Positions 48,433-59,840 of a stretch of DNA of 64,000 nt are shown here, in pieces; position 1 is the first letter of the stretch, and each line of letters begins with the position of its first letter. The notes beneath the pieces are model-generated. The model was not told the origin of the DNA. It ran no database searches and was given only the letters and a program-made list of their open reading frames with translations. The stretch lies in NCBI GenBank assembly GCA_047967505.1, contig CM106538.1; one strand, 5' to 3'. Source of the DNA: Dipteris shenzhenensis. Taxonomy: Eukaryota; Polypodiophyta; Polypodiopsida; Gleicheniales. Both the position numbers and the translations under genes were made by a program.

Positions 48433-50070
48433 GCCCAATCCTTTCCCTTTTTGTGGTAGAGGCTTTGGGTTATTTTTTACAGTGATAGGCCAGGGACCTT
48501 ACAGGGATGAGATTCCCAATCTAGTAGGAGGAGGAGTTGCTGCATTTAGAGTCTACAAACAATAATACTATAAGTGGAGGGCTCCGTAGAGGCTAGAGGC
48601 GGTAAGGAGGGCTTCGTAGATGCTGGAGGTGGTTAGGAGGGCTCTAGCCACACATCTAGAGCTAGGATTAATTGGGCCAAATCAGTGGGTTTCCTTACAG
48701 CATTGAGAAGGTCCAGGAATTATGAGATTGGGAGGTAGCCCTTGGTTTCAAATGGATTTCATGCTCATTTCATGGGGACAAACAATGAGATATTTGGGTT
48801 GCTAGGTGGGCATAGACATCACAACGGAGCAACATACATATATAATTTGAGTATGGTGCAAGATTCTCTATTAGAGCTCGACCAGACTCTCTTCAGCTGG
48901 GAGGGCATTAGTGGTGAACTAGATACTTCTCACCATAGCTTGGTACATCGCATCTTGTTGGTGATTTCACATGGGCTATATGTGGTAGCTAAGGCACCTA
49001 GAACAAAACTTCCTTTGGGCAAGCTCGGATGGTACCCAAAACACTCGAGCCAGGGTGGCATGGCAGACTATGATTTTGCCACAATCCCAGGGAGGCCTCA
49101 ACATCATTGATCTTGAGATGCAGAATAGAGCTCTCCTAGGCAAGCTACTAGTGAGAGGTCTCATCTAGGATTTGAGCCCTAGAAGCCTTGGAAGCCCTTG
49201 ATGCAGCGCGATCTTCCCAAGAACACCCCTTGCATAGGTGGTCAGTTGCATATCTTTTCAACTGTGCCTCTCATAGGGAAGGGATCCCCCTTAATAAGAA
49301 GCCTTCTTATAGTCTAAAAGCACTTGTTGCTTGGTGTTATTTGGGCCACTCCCACTTGCAGGGAGGAGTTCGATAGGCAACCACTCATGTGTCACCTAGA
49401 GGTTCAAGATTCAAAGGGACGCATGCTTGGGCAACATACACATATCGCTTGGGCACAATGGGATAGTGGCCCTGCATGATCCTTTGGGACCTAGAGGCAA
49501 CTTCTAATGGAGGATAAGGACAGGGATCAAGTACTCTTGCACATGAGAGGAGCGAAAGCCAAGGCAAGAGAGATAGATGTAACAATCTTGGAATCATGGT
49601 GGCAGGGACTTAGCACCACTTGGACATTAAATTGCTGGTCTGGGAAGTTCGCTCAAATGGGAGTGCCTCTCAGGGTATAGTTCCTTAAGCAGACTCTAGG
49701 GTGCTTTCACTGCTATAGGTACTATAGGGTAGGCTAGGCAATCCTTCTGACTACAAAGCTAGAGGGAGATTGTGGCACAAGGAGGCTTTGGATGGGCTTG
49801 CCTAGCAGAGGATTAGGGTCATGGGTCGATTGGGAAAGATTTGGTGTATCAATCTAGATTCAGTTCTTTTGGACTAAGAGGGAGTCTTTATGAGGGGCAC
49901 GCTCTTAGGGATGTCTAGTGGGATGTAGGATAGTGGTTTTTGGCCTGCTTGAGTAGGGCACATAAACAAGGTGGAGGAGGTTCCCTTATTCTCATATATG
50001 ACCCTGATCAGACGATGCTTGCATGGAACCCCTTGAGGGAGCACCACTAGGTTAAGCAAGAGGTCCCCAA
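47975..50070 (+). pseudogene. Plant LINE (non-LTR) reverse transcriptase relic
   Basis: RT motifs read QWRPITQLDIAYKILAKVLS, DSQTG, FWEALE, ILLLDFNEKAYDGVDWPFLE and FSSLYVGSSS. After a (TC)n expansion the frame resumes with LFVVEALGYFLQ. Later segments typical of these LINEs are RYLG, LSSAGRALVVN, FLWASSDGTQNTRARVAW and QSQGGLNIIDLEMQNRALLG (about 49090). Stops are very frequent and no endonuclease is visible. The FxDD catalytic motif falls in the part disturbed by the microsatellite. Confidence 0.88.
48362..48431. repeat. (TC)35 microsatellite inside LINE RT
   Basis: A 70-bp pure TC tract sits between GKAFS and SPILSLFV, where intact relatives have a Ser-rich turn before the RT catalytic motif. 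Confidence 0.95.
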
Positions 50071-50724
50071 AGAGATCATACCCCGATTTTGGTCACACCT
50101 TTGGTCCAGCCTGTGACCATGGAAGATTTCCTATTTCTTTATGATGATAGCACATGCAGGCCCATTGCCCCCTCATTGGACTAGGTGCAATTGTATGGCA
50201 GATGCCATTGTTGCACTGATGGAGTTACTGAGGTGATTCCTCACTGCCTTTGGGGATGCCTCGTAGTGCACAGGACCTAGTCAACAGCTTTGAGAATCAT
50301 AGTGAGCACCCAATCGATGGAGCTTGACTTCATGTGGGGGATGGTTGCATGGCTCACAAAGGGGGGGTGTGCTTGGAGGCAGTAGCATGGACCCCCTCAA
50401 GGGAGCACCCCACGGGGTTAAGCAAGAGGTCCCCAAAGAATATGTACCCCACTTCTGGTCACGCTAGGTTGCGACCATGCATGATTTCCTATTTCTTCTG
50501 GATGATAGCACTTAGAGGCTTGCCCATTGCCCCCTCATTGAACTAGATGTGGGTGGATGGAAGATGTCAGTGATACATTGATGGAGTGATTGAGACGACT
50601 CCTCACTGTCTTTGGGGATGCCTAGCAGTGTAGAGGACTTGGTCAATAGCTTTGAGAATTGTAGTGAGCACCTAACGGATGGAGCACGACTTCATGTGGG
50701 GGATGGTTGCTAGGCTCATAGAGG
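50021..50724. repeat. Direct duplication of about 340 bp from a LINE 3' part
   Basis: Copy 1 (50021-50360) and copy 2 (50385-50724) share GCATGGA, GGGAGCACC, GTTAAGCAAGAGGTCCCCAA, CATTGCCCCCTCATT and GACTTCATGTGGGGGATGGT at an offset of about 364 bp, clearly diverged. Both contain the LINE C-terminal zinc-ribbon-like piece (CLWGC region). No gene in the 300 bp after it. Confidence 0.75.
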
Positions 50725-51021
50725 GAGAGCATGAATTTTTTATCAACCCTAGCGATCCAAGCTTTCAGATTCATAGCCAAACAATGGCCAAGATAGAGGC
50801 CCATGTGGCAATACCTCCGAGACGTGGTCACCCTGCTCTCTTAATAGAGGATAATGTGTGCATGGCACATTTGGGTTGCCCATTGCAATTTGGTGATGGG
50901 AGGCCAATAGATTACTCTGATGGCCACTCTTATCGCCATTCGGTAGGACATCATCTACATTCTGCAACCTATTTGGGAGCATAAATTGTCTGCCAAAAGG
51001 CAAGAGCATTTTGGCATGCAT

Positions 51022-51990
51022 TTTTTTTCTGAGAAAATTACTTCATTAAGTATGAATGAAAACACATGAGAGCAAGCTCAAAATGCGGGAGTACATCATG
51101 CAATGCATGAGGAAAAAAACAACTCAAAAAGAGCTAATAAAAAACCAAGGCAAAGGCTAAAGATGCCACCTCAACCCTGAGGGAGACTTAGAGAAAAAAG
51201 GAGATCCTCTCCAAACTCTGAAAAAGTAACTCTCTTAGTAGTGGCTGATCTCGAGGATCCCTACATGCTCACCCATATGATCATCAGAGTGTGTACTGTG
51301 TCAGTCCAAATACTGGCCATAGCCTGGGAAGGGTGAACCTGGATACCCTCCATCACCTCTGTACACCTGGCTCTCCAAATATGCAAAGCTTCAATGCTAG
51401 CCATAATCTCCCAAGAAGTGTCTACTGAGGCATGAGTAGCTCTAAAAGGAGTGAAGGGAACATCCTAGAGGGAACAAGACTCCACTAAGTGTCACTATAC
51501 AATGAGAGCTGGATCTAAATCATGTCCCTCAAGAAACACCTAAGGGCTAGTAAGTGATAACCAAGCTATTGAACCCTAGGTCATATAGAAAGGTGTTGTA
51601 TGAGAGATAATAAAAATCCTAGCAACACCTTTCCAGATCGTCCTCGCCTGTCTGCACTCCCAAAGGCAATGCTGTACTAACTCAACTACAATGTGGCAAT
51701 GAGGACAAGTAGGGTCAGCCCCGAACCTGGATCTCCACAAGTCCACTGCAATCCCTCCATGAATAGAAATCCAAAAGAAAAGATTGATCTTTCTATTCCT
51801 AAGGTATTTCCACAGCCCATGCCAAAAGTTTTTGCACACAATTGCGAAAACTTGAAAACTATCTCGATGAGGTGCTCTGGAGGGCCTCCAACCTCTACTA
51901 CTGAGCTAAAATCTTCGGGCATTTCTGATTGTATAGCGAAAGAAGGGGAAGCTCTTCTCTAGGTGGCCCTCATCAATCCATCCCACTCCC
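51022..51990 (-). pseudogene. LINE 3' end, 5'-truncated, minus strand
   Basis: A T-run at 51022-51029 is the poly-A tail of a minus-strand LINE. Upstream on that strand the zf-RVT region reads LWKYLRNRKINLFFWISIHG, WRSRFGADPTCPHC, ELVQHCLWECRQAR and IWKGVARIF (51839-51590). Coding homology fades by about 51960, as in typical 5' truncation. Confidence 0.8.
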
Positions 51991-52053
51991 CTAGGTCCCA
52001 CTACAAGAACCTAATAGGGTAACCGCCATATAACCAACATTTTTTGCATTTTC

Positions 52054-52413
52054 TGTGAAGAGAGTGGGAGAGAAGTAAGGAGACTCACTTGCAGCTTTCT
52101 CACATACACAATGGGGGAATACACACAAAAGGTGGAGCCTGAAAATAGTTTTCCTCTTCTTAGTTGCGAAAGCCAAAAGAACTCTCTCTAAGTACAAAAG
52201 GAATAGGTGAACCCTATATGTGGGTCTCAAACCAAACTCAGCTAACCTAGGTGGCATGCTAACTGAGCCACTAACTAGAATACATAAATATAGCTGTCAT
52301 CCAGCTATTATTCATGGGTGGTGTACCAACCATATCTGCAGCTAACAAGTCGGTGATATAAATGCACAACGGTCACCCTGGCATATCACAAGTGGAGCTC
52401 GATATCTCAACAC
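52054..52413 (-). mobile_element. Copia 3' LTR, 360 bp
   Basis: On the minus strand the LTR starts TGTTGAGATATCG (52413) right after a polypurine tract (GAGGGGGAG, 52414-52424) and ends CTCTTCACA (52054), giving TG...CA ends. The same sequence occurs in pieces at 54118-54247 and 54690-54844 (opposite orientation) and 55582-55645 (same orientation), which confirms the LTR assignment. Confidence 0.85.
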
Positions 52414-54110
52414 TCCCCCTCGAGCTCAATCCCAATTCCTGCACACCAAGTAGGTCTCTGAACTTGCGCAGCTTCTCTGTGCCTAATGCCTTTGTGAATA
52501 TGTCAGCTACCTAATCCTCTATGCTGACATAAACTAGATCAATAAAACCTACTAGAACCTTCTCCCCCACATAGTGATAATGCACCTCAATGTGCTTTGT
52601 TCTAGCATGATAGATTGGGTTATTTGCCAAGTCTATACTGCTCATGTTGTCATAATAAATGACAACTAGCCCATCTGTAGACTAATGCATATCATAAAGT
52701 AGCATACGCAACCAAGTTACCTCACATGCAACCATTGCTGCACCCCTGTACTTAGCCTCTGTGCTCGACAAGGCAACTGTAGGCTATTTCTTGTTGCTCC
52801 AAGTGACTGCAGCACTCCCAAAAGAGAACACATATCCACTAGTAGATCGTCTATCAGAAATACTACCAGCCCAATCAGCAGTGTGTATCCATGCAATTGT
52901 ATCTGAACCGTAGTCTCATAAAATAGTCCATACTGCAATGTGGACTTCACGTACCTCAGTATGCATCTAGCCGCATCCAAATGCGATTTCCTTGGAGCCT
53001 GCATAAAATGACTTACCAACCCAATAGCATAGCTCAAATCTGGCTTGGTAATAGCCATATAAATCAAACTTCCTACTATGCGTCTGTACATAGTAGGGTC
53101 TTCTAGAAGCTCACCTGCATCTATGCTCAACTTCACATTTTGCTCCAAAGGAGCTGAAATAGTCTTATAGCCTGTCATCCCATATTTGGACAGCATGTCC
53201 AATCCATACTGCCTCTGCAAGAGCCATATCCCACTTGTGGATCTAATCACCTCAATGCCCCAGAAGTAATGCAGCTCTCCCAAATCCTTCATCTCAAATT
53301 TTTGCTTCAATGCATTTTCACATGAAGGATATCTTCATCACTATCACCTGTGATGATCAAATCATCAACATAAATGACAAGCAGCATAATGCCTTTCTCT
53401 GTTTTTCTCACATAAAGTGAGAAATCTGCCTTGGAAATCTGAAAGTCAATAGTGACAAGATACTGTTCTATCTTGTTAGACCATGCTCTGGGTGCTTGCT
53501 TCAAGCCATACAAGGCTTTCTTCAACCTGCAAACAAACTCAGGATGAACAGCATGGACATAACCTGGTGGCTGCTCCATATAGACCTCTTCTTGCAAATC
53601 ACAATGCAAGAAGGCATTCTTTACATCCATCTGATGTAAAGACCATCCCTTTGATGCAACCATAGCAATGACTGCTCTTACAGTTGCCATCCTTGCAACC
53701 GGACTGAATGTTTCTTCATAATCAATGCCATATGTCTGTGCATACCCCTTGACAACTAATCTTGCCTTGTATCTGTTCACCGAACCATCTGCATTGTGCT
53801 TCACCTTATAAACCCACTTGCAGCCAATTGCATTCTTGTCTTTAGGCAAAGGCACCAATTTCCATGTAGCATTTGCTTCCAAGGCATCCATTTCTTCATC
53901 CATGGCTTTCTCCCATTTTTCTTTTCCCATGGCTTGCTCAAAAGAAGTGGGTTCTGGTTCATGTATGACTTTGACCATATAGGAATAGTGAATGGCTGTA
54001 AATCCATCATATTTCAGCCTATCTACAGGATAACTCTGGTAGACCTGCGCAAAATAGGCTCACTACTAGGTGCTCTCAAAACATCCTAACTCATCATCAA
54101 GGCTCTGTTC
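52414..54110 (-). pseudogene. Ty1/copia reverse transcriptase and RNase H, nearly open
   Basis: Minus-strand frame 53978-53307 encodes KWEKAMDEEMDALEANATWK, KWVYKVKHNADGS, HQMDVKNAFLHCDLQEEVYM, LYGLKQAPRAW and the intact active site YVDDLIITGD. A one-base shift at about 53310 leads to MKDLGELHYFWGIEV and IVGSLIYMAITKPDLSYAI. Another shift near 52900 and stops break the RNase H (ALSSTEAKYRGAA, KHIEVHYHYV, ADIFTKAL). The polypurine tract and LTR follow at once. It is the best-preserved retrotransposon in the window but is disabled. Confidence 0.93.
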
Positions 54111-54117
54111 TGAGCCA

Positions 54118-54844
54118 CATGATATGCCAAGGTGACCGTTGTGCGTTTATGTCATCGACTTGTTAGCTGCACATGCGGTTGGTACACTGCCCATGAATAA
54201 TAGCTGTTGGATGACAGCTATCTTTATGTACTCTAGTTATGGGATACCTTCCGTACAGCTATCAGTAACTCTGCACCTGGTGGAATAATTTCTCATTTGC
54301 AATTTGCGTCTCCAGATTCTGAATCTGCATCTGATTCATGGTCCTGCTGTGAATTCTGTGCAACATCACCATTTTGTCATCTACATCATCAATCACATTT
54401 ATTGGTTTATATCAGCTGCTCATCTCATCAAAAACAACATCTTTCCTTACTGTAAACTTACAAGTAGAAGGGTTATAGCATCTATACCCTTTCTGCTACA
54501 GATGATAACCAATAAAGATGCACTTCTCAGCTTTTGGATCCAACTTGGATCTCAACTCATGCATCAAATTATTTCAAGGTGATTTAGTGATATGAAATCA
54601 AATATTTCATTGACATAGCCAACTTAAAGGTGGCTCCAAAGGCAAGATAAACAAAGAAAATGAAAACTTACAAGGTGACGTTGTGGAAGATCAAAGTCTT
54701 TTGGATTAAATTAAAAATTATATTGGCTTTCACAACTAAGAAGAGGAAAACTATTTTCAGCCTCCACCTTTTGTGTGTATTCACCCATTGTGTATGTGAC
54801 AAGCTACAAGTGAGACTCCTTACTTCTCTCCCACTTTCTTCACA
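54118..54844 (+). mobile_element. Split plus-oriented copia LTR with a minus-strand integrase piece inside
   Basis: 54118-54247 matches the LTR at 52265-52395 in inverse orientation (CGACTTGTTAGCTGCA, CATGAATAATAGCTG). 54690-54844 matches the LTR end (AACTAAGAAGAGGAAAACTA, TTCTTCACA). Between them, 54575-54250 on the minus strand is a copia integrase C-terminus (RSKLDPKAEKCIFIGYHL, RKDVVFDEMSSWY) that belongs with the RT at 52414-54110. The middle of the LTR is missing here. Confidence 0.75.
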
Positions 54845-55511
54845 TGGAATCAGAGCTCGGTTCGTGGTAAGGAGCTCAAGAAAGCAAACCAAGTTCGTGG
54901 TGTCTTGGTAAGAGGATCAGTGTTGCTTTCTTTTTTCGAGTTTGGGAGCAAATCTCTATAGGTAGCACAGCCGAAAAGTGCAAGAGTGCACTGTCTCAGA
55001 TTGGGAAGCCCTTGGTGACATTATTTTTTTGATTCGAGGCCATTTCGAGGCCCGTTTTGGTGGTGGAAGTTTTCCGCAAGCACTCAGATAAGTGCCCTGT
55101 TTTTGCTGTGCGACCACTGTTCTGCAGGTCTGTGAAAAGTTGCCGTAGAAATTGCATCGTATGCCTATGCGCAGAGATATTGGGAGTGACATAATCATTC
55201 TTATTGCCTCTTGATGCAAAATCATCACTAGGAAGTGACTGTGGTCAAATACCACTTTCGTCAGTTTTGTAGATTTGTCCTTGTGAGGTAGAAGTTGTGT
55301 TTTTTGCAGTGATAGAATATTTTTGCAGTGTTATGTAATGGCGTCTGATGCTCTTTCACAGATAGTCACTGAAAATCTTGACAAGAACAACTTCCAAGCA
55401 TGGAAGTTTAGAATGACGAATTTCCTTAAGGGAAAAGGCTATTGGGAGTTCATTACTAGAGCTAAACAAGAACTAGTTATTCCTAATGTTCCCAATCAAC
55501 AGGAGTTGTAG
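54845..55511 (+). pseudogene. Copia primer binding site and gag start, plus strand
   Basis: TGGAATCAGAGC at 54845-54856 directly follows the LTR end and matches the initiator-tRNA-Met primer site. After a leader of about 480 bp the gag opens at 55338 with MASDALSQIVTENLDKNNF and continues QAWKFRMTNFLKGKGYWEF to a stop at 55509-55511. The rest of the element is lost. Confidence 0.85.
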
Positions 55512-55581
55512 GCATTTATCTGCAAGTCCATTAGTTGTGGGGTATGACTGCATGAATATTGCTACTTTATGCCATGCCCCT

Positions 55582-55645
55582 ACTCTCTTTAAGTACAAAA
55601 GGAATAGGTGAACCCTATATGTGGGTCTCAAACCAAACTCAGCTA
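55582..55645 (-). mobile_element. Copia LTR fragment (64 bp)
   Basis: Nearly identical to 52183-52246 and in the same orientation (AAGTACAAAAGGAATAGGTG, GTGGGTCTCAAACCAAAC). It is the LTR middle part that is missing from 54118-54844. Confidence 0.85.
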
Positions 55646-55649
55646 TCAC

Positions 55650-57378
55650 GGTCATCATCACATCCATGGCCATGATCATCCTCCATACGCTCCATATTAG
55701 TAAATGTACTATACATCACTTTGGAACGTGGCATAATAGGTATGACATGCCACCATCTATTATTATCCACCATTGGTTGATAGACAACCTAATTCAAACA
55801 CAAATACAATCATGTTATTTTTCTTGCATCAAATATTTAAAAGCGAGTATTTTTATATGTATGCACAGTACCTGTTCACATTGTTGCGGTAGTACTAGTG
55901 TGTCCTTCCTACTTTGTCAAAACTTTGTGGAGTCAATAGTTACAAAGCCACTTGCATGGCGTTTGATTGTTGCCTTAGGGCCTCTTTCCACCATGTCCTT
56001 AAACCCCTTTACATCCAAAACATACACAAAGAAGCGTCGAAAGTCAAGCATAATAATATCTTGGATTATGCCACAATAATCATCCATGGCTCCATTGGCT
56101 CCCTCAAAGCTAGCAATGATGCCGCAGTCTTTTGTGTTTCTCTTATCATCAATCTGTTGTGTTCGAAAATGCTTGCCCTCACACCATATAGCATTGAACA
56201 TAGTGCGCTACACCAAGAAAAAATCAATTAAATAAGCAATCTAAATTATTGAAAGCTCATAACTTATGCATAATATTCTATATACCGACCTTGCTCATGC
56301 ATCCCCAAGCATACTCCCATTCTTCCATTGTGATATGCATCCCCTCGTCTTTCTCTGCTTTCTCCATTTCATCAAGTAGCCAATCCACATGAATATCCTT
56401 TGGAAGTGCTCTTAGATACTGAGGATATGGCACACGAGATCTGTGGTGTGTACGAAAGAGGGCCCTTTCTTCTTGTCTTCTTGCCTTTGCATCCTCGTAT
56501 CTTGTCACCCATCTTTTCATCACATCACTATTAAGCACGCAAAAGAGGTTGATACTATTATGCAACTCCGTGTCTATTACTTTGTTGCGTCCTTTGCCTT
56601 GAGGCACAATAGAGGTCATCCTTAGGTCTTCATCATCTCTCCATAGTCGTGGGAGAGAGCCTGCACGTGAAGACCATAAATGAGGAAAAGCATTCGAGTA
56701 ATTGACCCACTAGCATAATTCACCATGTTTGCAAAATAGACTTTAAAGCTTACTTGAGTAATGCATTCAAACTTGCATTGCTCCATCCATAGATGGTTTG
56801 CAAGTTTAGTAACTCAAGGGAAGCACGTAGAACAGAGAATGTGCACCCCTCAAATAGTGGAGTCGATGCTGCAGTAAAAAGATCATCCTACTCCATGCTA
56901 TCATCCTCCCTTGATGGACATATAAATCCCGCACCATATCATCAAACACCTCCTCCTCCACGGCTTCATGAGGTAATGGCGGAGGGCTACTATCACCATC
57001 ACTCCATGCATCCGTAACGGTCCCTCCTGAAGATCCCACCTCATATCGCTGACGCTTCGCCTCCTCACGGCGAGCATAGGGCAACATATGCGGGTGTGGC
57101 ACTGCATCCTGTATCAAATTAAAACGGGATCATAACTCAAACATATGAACACCCATAGGTATCTCAATCAACCTTAACTTACAAACCCTTACCCTGTTTA
57201 CGGTCACATCCCATTCTCCATACTTTGAGATATGATTGAGTGTAATCCTGCATGCAGGATACATGTTTCCTCGACATCGATAACACAGACATTTGATCTT
57301 TTGCTCCAACCACATTTCACGATGGTGGATACAGAGGGATTCATCCTCACTGGAGCTACTTGTTGAAGATGAAGACAT
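55650..57378 (-). pseudogene. TNP2-like CACTA (En/Spm) transposase, internally deleted
   Basis: N-terminus MSSSSTSSSSEDESL (57378) is followed by a transposase-associated Cys motif (KIKCLCYRCRG, LNHISKYGEWDV). A GT-AG intron (about 57195-57109) joins it to DAVPHPHMLPYARREE, an Asp/Ser-rich linker and VFDDMVRDLYVHQ. LYEGAHSLF-like sequence follows, with stops. The central Transposase_21 domain is missing. The C-terminal part reads KGRNKVIDTELHNSINLFCV, KRWVTRYEDAKARRQE, PYPQYLRALPKDIHVDWLLD, then a DUF4216-like section (GKHFRTQQIDDKRNTKDCGI, DDYCGIIQDIIMLDFRRFFV, FVTIDSTKF, LVLPQQCEQV). Family names are from memory. It is transcribed away from the gene at 57783. Confidence 0.55.
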
Positions 57379-57429
57379 CCTACAAACAAACAACCCACCA
57401 AATTTGCTCTTCTTCAAATGTTTAATTTA

Positions 57430-57720
57430 AACTCTGTGGCACGTCTAAAAGCGCGTCTACAGTCGCATCTAAAGGCGCATCTAAAGGCACATCTACTCTG
57501 TGTATTTAGACGCGCTATCGATGCACCATTAGACGCGATTATAGACGCGGCTTTTAAACCTACTTTTAGCGTGCTCGCTTTGCTTTTCTTCACATTACTT
57601 ATACTTGCGCGTCTAGCCTGTTTGCAGACACAGAAAAACACGCCTATAGACGCGCTATTAGACACGATTATAGATGTACTAATCAAACGCGTCTATAGAC
57701 ACGCTCTGACAGTAAGCCTC
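57430..57720. repeat. Array of AGACGCG / CGCGTCT motifs between divergent genes
   Basis: About 15 copies of GCGTCTA or its complement (TAGACGCG) and one-mismatch forms such as GCATCTA lie in both orientations within 290 bp, between the divergent TNP2-like gene and the gene at 57783. Dense short motifs of this kind are the subterminal repeats bound by the accessory protein in CACTA elements. Here they would also sit in a shared promoter. Confidence 0.75.
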
Positions 57721-57782
57721 TTTTCCCTTCCCCTTTCTTCTCAGCTCATCAGTAATAGATTTTTTTCCTTTTTCAATTCAAC

Positions 57783-59235
57783 ATGTGGCCAGGAAGTGCT
57801 TCCAGCTCACCTGATCCCCAGGATTCTATTTGGAAGGACTTATATAACCTTTTAGGGCACCCTCCTAGTCCTGCGGAGTTATACGGGTATATGATGGGTA
57901 CTTTAAACACTCCCCAAGAGTCGGCACTACAGACTCCAAACCACCCCACACCACCTGAGATCACCCCAGCGGAGTCAGCATAGCCGTCTTATGCCCCTTC
58001 CCCCATACCGTCTTATACCCCTTCCCCCATGCCGTCTTATGTCCCTTCTGCCATCCCGTCTTATGCCCCTTCCCCCATGCCGTCAGGAGGTCCTTCTGTC
58101 TCGCAGAGCTGTCGACGTACTCCTGTGCCATCGAGACTCGGTTCTCCAGCTACAAGTGGTCAGCGTAGTCCCGTGGAGTCTCCAGCTACGAGTGGCCAGC
58201 GTACGAGCTCGACACGACAGGGTAGCAGGCGTAGTAGCAAGGAGAGCGGTGGGGGATGCATGGCACAGTGCTTTGGGCCATGTGGCGGTGGGGAGGATGA
58301 TGATTCAGATGATTTAGACGTGCCTCCGAGTGATGGTACGATATTCTATGACCTCACTCAGACAGGAGGCATCTTGATGGATGCGTGGGGGAAGGACATC
58401 ATGGCCTTCATGTGCTCTGTAATTGCTAACAATTACAGAGATTGCTTTATCCACTTCAAAGACCAGCCAAAGAGGTTGGCTAATGAGACCCTCGCTGCAG
58501 TTCGCTCTAGGTATCCTAACCCCCCCAATCGCCAGTTCACAGAGAAATGGGCCAAGTCAAAGATTGTTACGATACTTGGCAATAAAAGATCTTCGCTTAA
58601 GAGGCAGGCACTAGCGGAGCTTGCCAAGCTTGAGGGAGGTCAACCACCAAGGAGCCCGCCCCACACCGCTCACAAGTGTGAGTGGAAGAAATCAATGAAG
58701 TCAGCGAGGGAGGACCCCAGTCTGCAGCACGTGGAGGCACGGAGGATCCAGATGGAGGAATATGGAAGCGCGCATTTTGGAGCAGGGGGTGTTGAATCAT
58801 GGGAGGCCCAATTTGTAAGTATCGATCTCAAATTATATTGCTTATGTAGTTTATTAGGAGGTTGTTTCTTTGTGCTAATCCCTCCACAAAGTGTGTCGTC
58901 TTGCAGCTTGAGATCGTGGGCAGATACCCTACTCCTGTGGAGACAGCCTACCACCGCCACCATCGCAGAGGAGATACATGGAGGCACTTCTATGATGACG
59001 GGTTGATTATTGAGGAGCAGTATACCCGGGCTACTAGAGCGGCCCCTGAGGTATTTGAAAGTAATTAAATAATGCCGAAATTATAAGTAAAGATTTGATT
59101 TTTCATACATTGATATATGTTGTCCCTTGTTTACAGGCCCGTGCACAAGATGATGAGAAAGACGAGGAAGGAGGCGCAGAAGGGAACGCAGAAGGGAGCG
59201 TGGAAGGGAGCGAGGACCTAGAGAACATAGATTAG
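57783..59235 (+). pseudogene. Second CACTA-type gene (Ptta/TNPA-like), one stop only
   Basis: Exons 57783-58814, 58907-59050 and 59137-59235 join in frame through two GT-AG introns (GTAAGT...TTGCAG, GTATTT...TTACAG) to 424 codons, interrupted only by a TAG at 57981-57983 where Gln fits. The start MWPGSASSSPDPQDS is followed by octapeptide repeats of the type PSYAPSPM, then a Ser/Arg-rich stretch and a Cys segment (GGGCMAQCFGPCGGG). A central domain follows: GTIFYDLTQTGGILMDAWGK, NYRDCFIHFKDQPKR, WAKSKIVTILGNKRSSLKRQ. SWEAQF and LEIVGRYPTPVETAYH are next, then an acidic tail EGNAEGSVEGSEDLENID. The layout resembles plant Transposase_24 (Ptta/En/Spm) proteins. Likely role is DNA binding at the AGACGCG repeats (inference). 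It is strikingly well preserved. Confidence 0.65.
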
Positions 59236-59599
59236 TCGTAGAAGTAGTGCTAGCTACTCTTTTTTGTACTTAAAGCCACTAGCTTGGCTTCATGCCTCTT
59301 GTATATACACTCCTCTTATTTTTTGTACTTGAAGCCACATGACGTGGCTTAGCTTCCTTATTTTTTGTACTTGAAGCCACATGACGTGGCTTAGCTTCAT
59401 GCTATATGTATATACAAGCACTTTTTGAGCTTTCAATTTTATTGCGTTTTGGAGTTGTAATGTTTTATTTGGAATTGTAATTAAAATGCGGTTGGCTATA
59501 AGAATTGAATTACACAATGTGGATATGGGATTCTTGTAACTATATAGCATACACAACATACATAGCATTCTGTAAATTTTATATTTAAAAAAATAAAGC

Positions 59600-59840
59600 A
59601 CGTATATCAGTGCATCTATAAATGCGTTTATAAGCACGTCTGTCTATTTGACCAGCGTCTATTTTTGCATTTATAAACGCGTTTATAAGCGCATCTATTT
59701 AAGCATCTAAGTGCGCGTCTATACACGCATGTGTCTGATATATAGACGCGCTGATAGACGTGGGTCTCCAGACGCGAAAATAGACGTGCCCGCAAGTTTT
59801 TTATTTAGTTCAGTAAACGCGTCTATGTGCACGTCTATGG
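59600..59840. repeat. Second array of AGACGCG / CGCGTCT motifs
   Basis: About 14 copies of GCGTCTA, TAGACGCG and relatives (GCGTTTATA, GCATCTA) in both orientations over 240 bp, downstream of the gene at 57783-59235. The same motif family as at 57430-57720, so the gene is bracketed by the two arrays. Confidence 0.75.
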
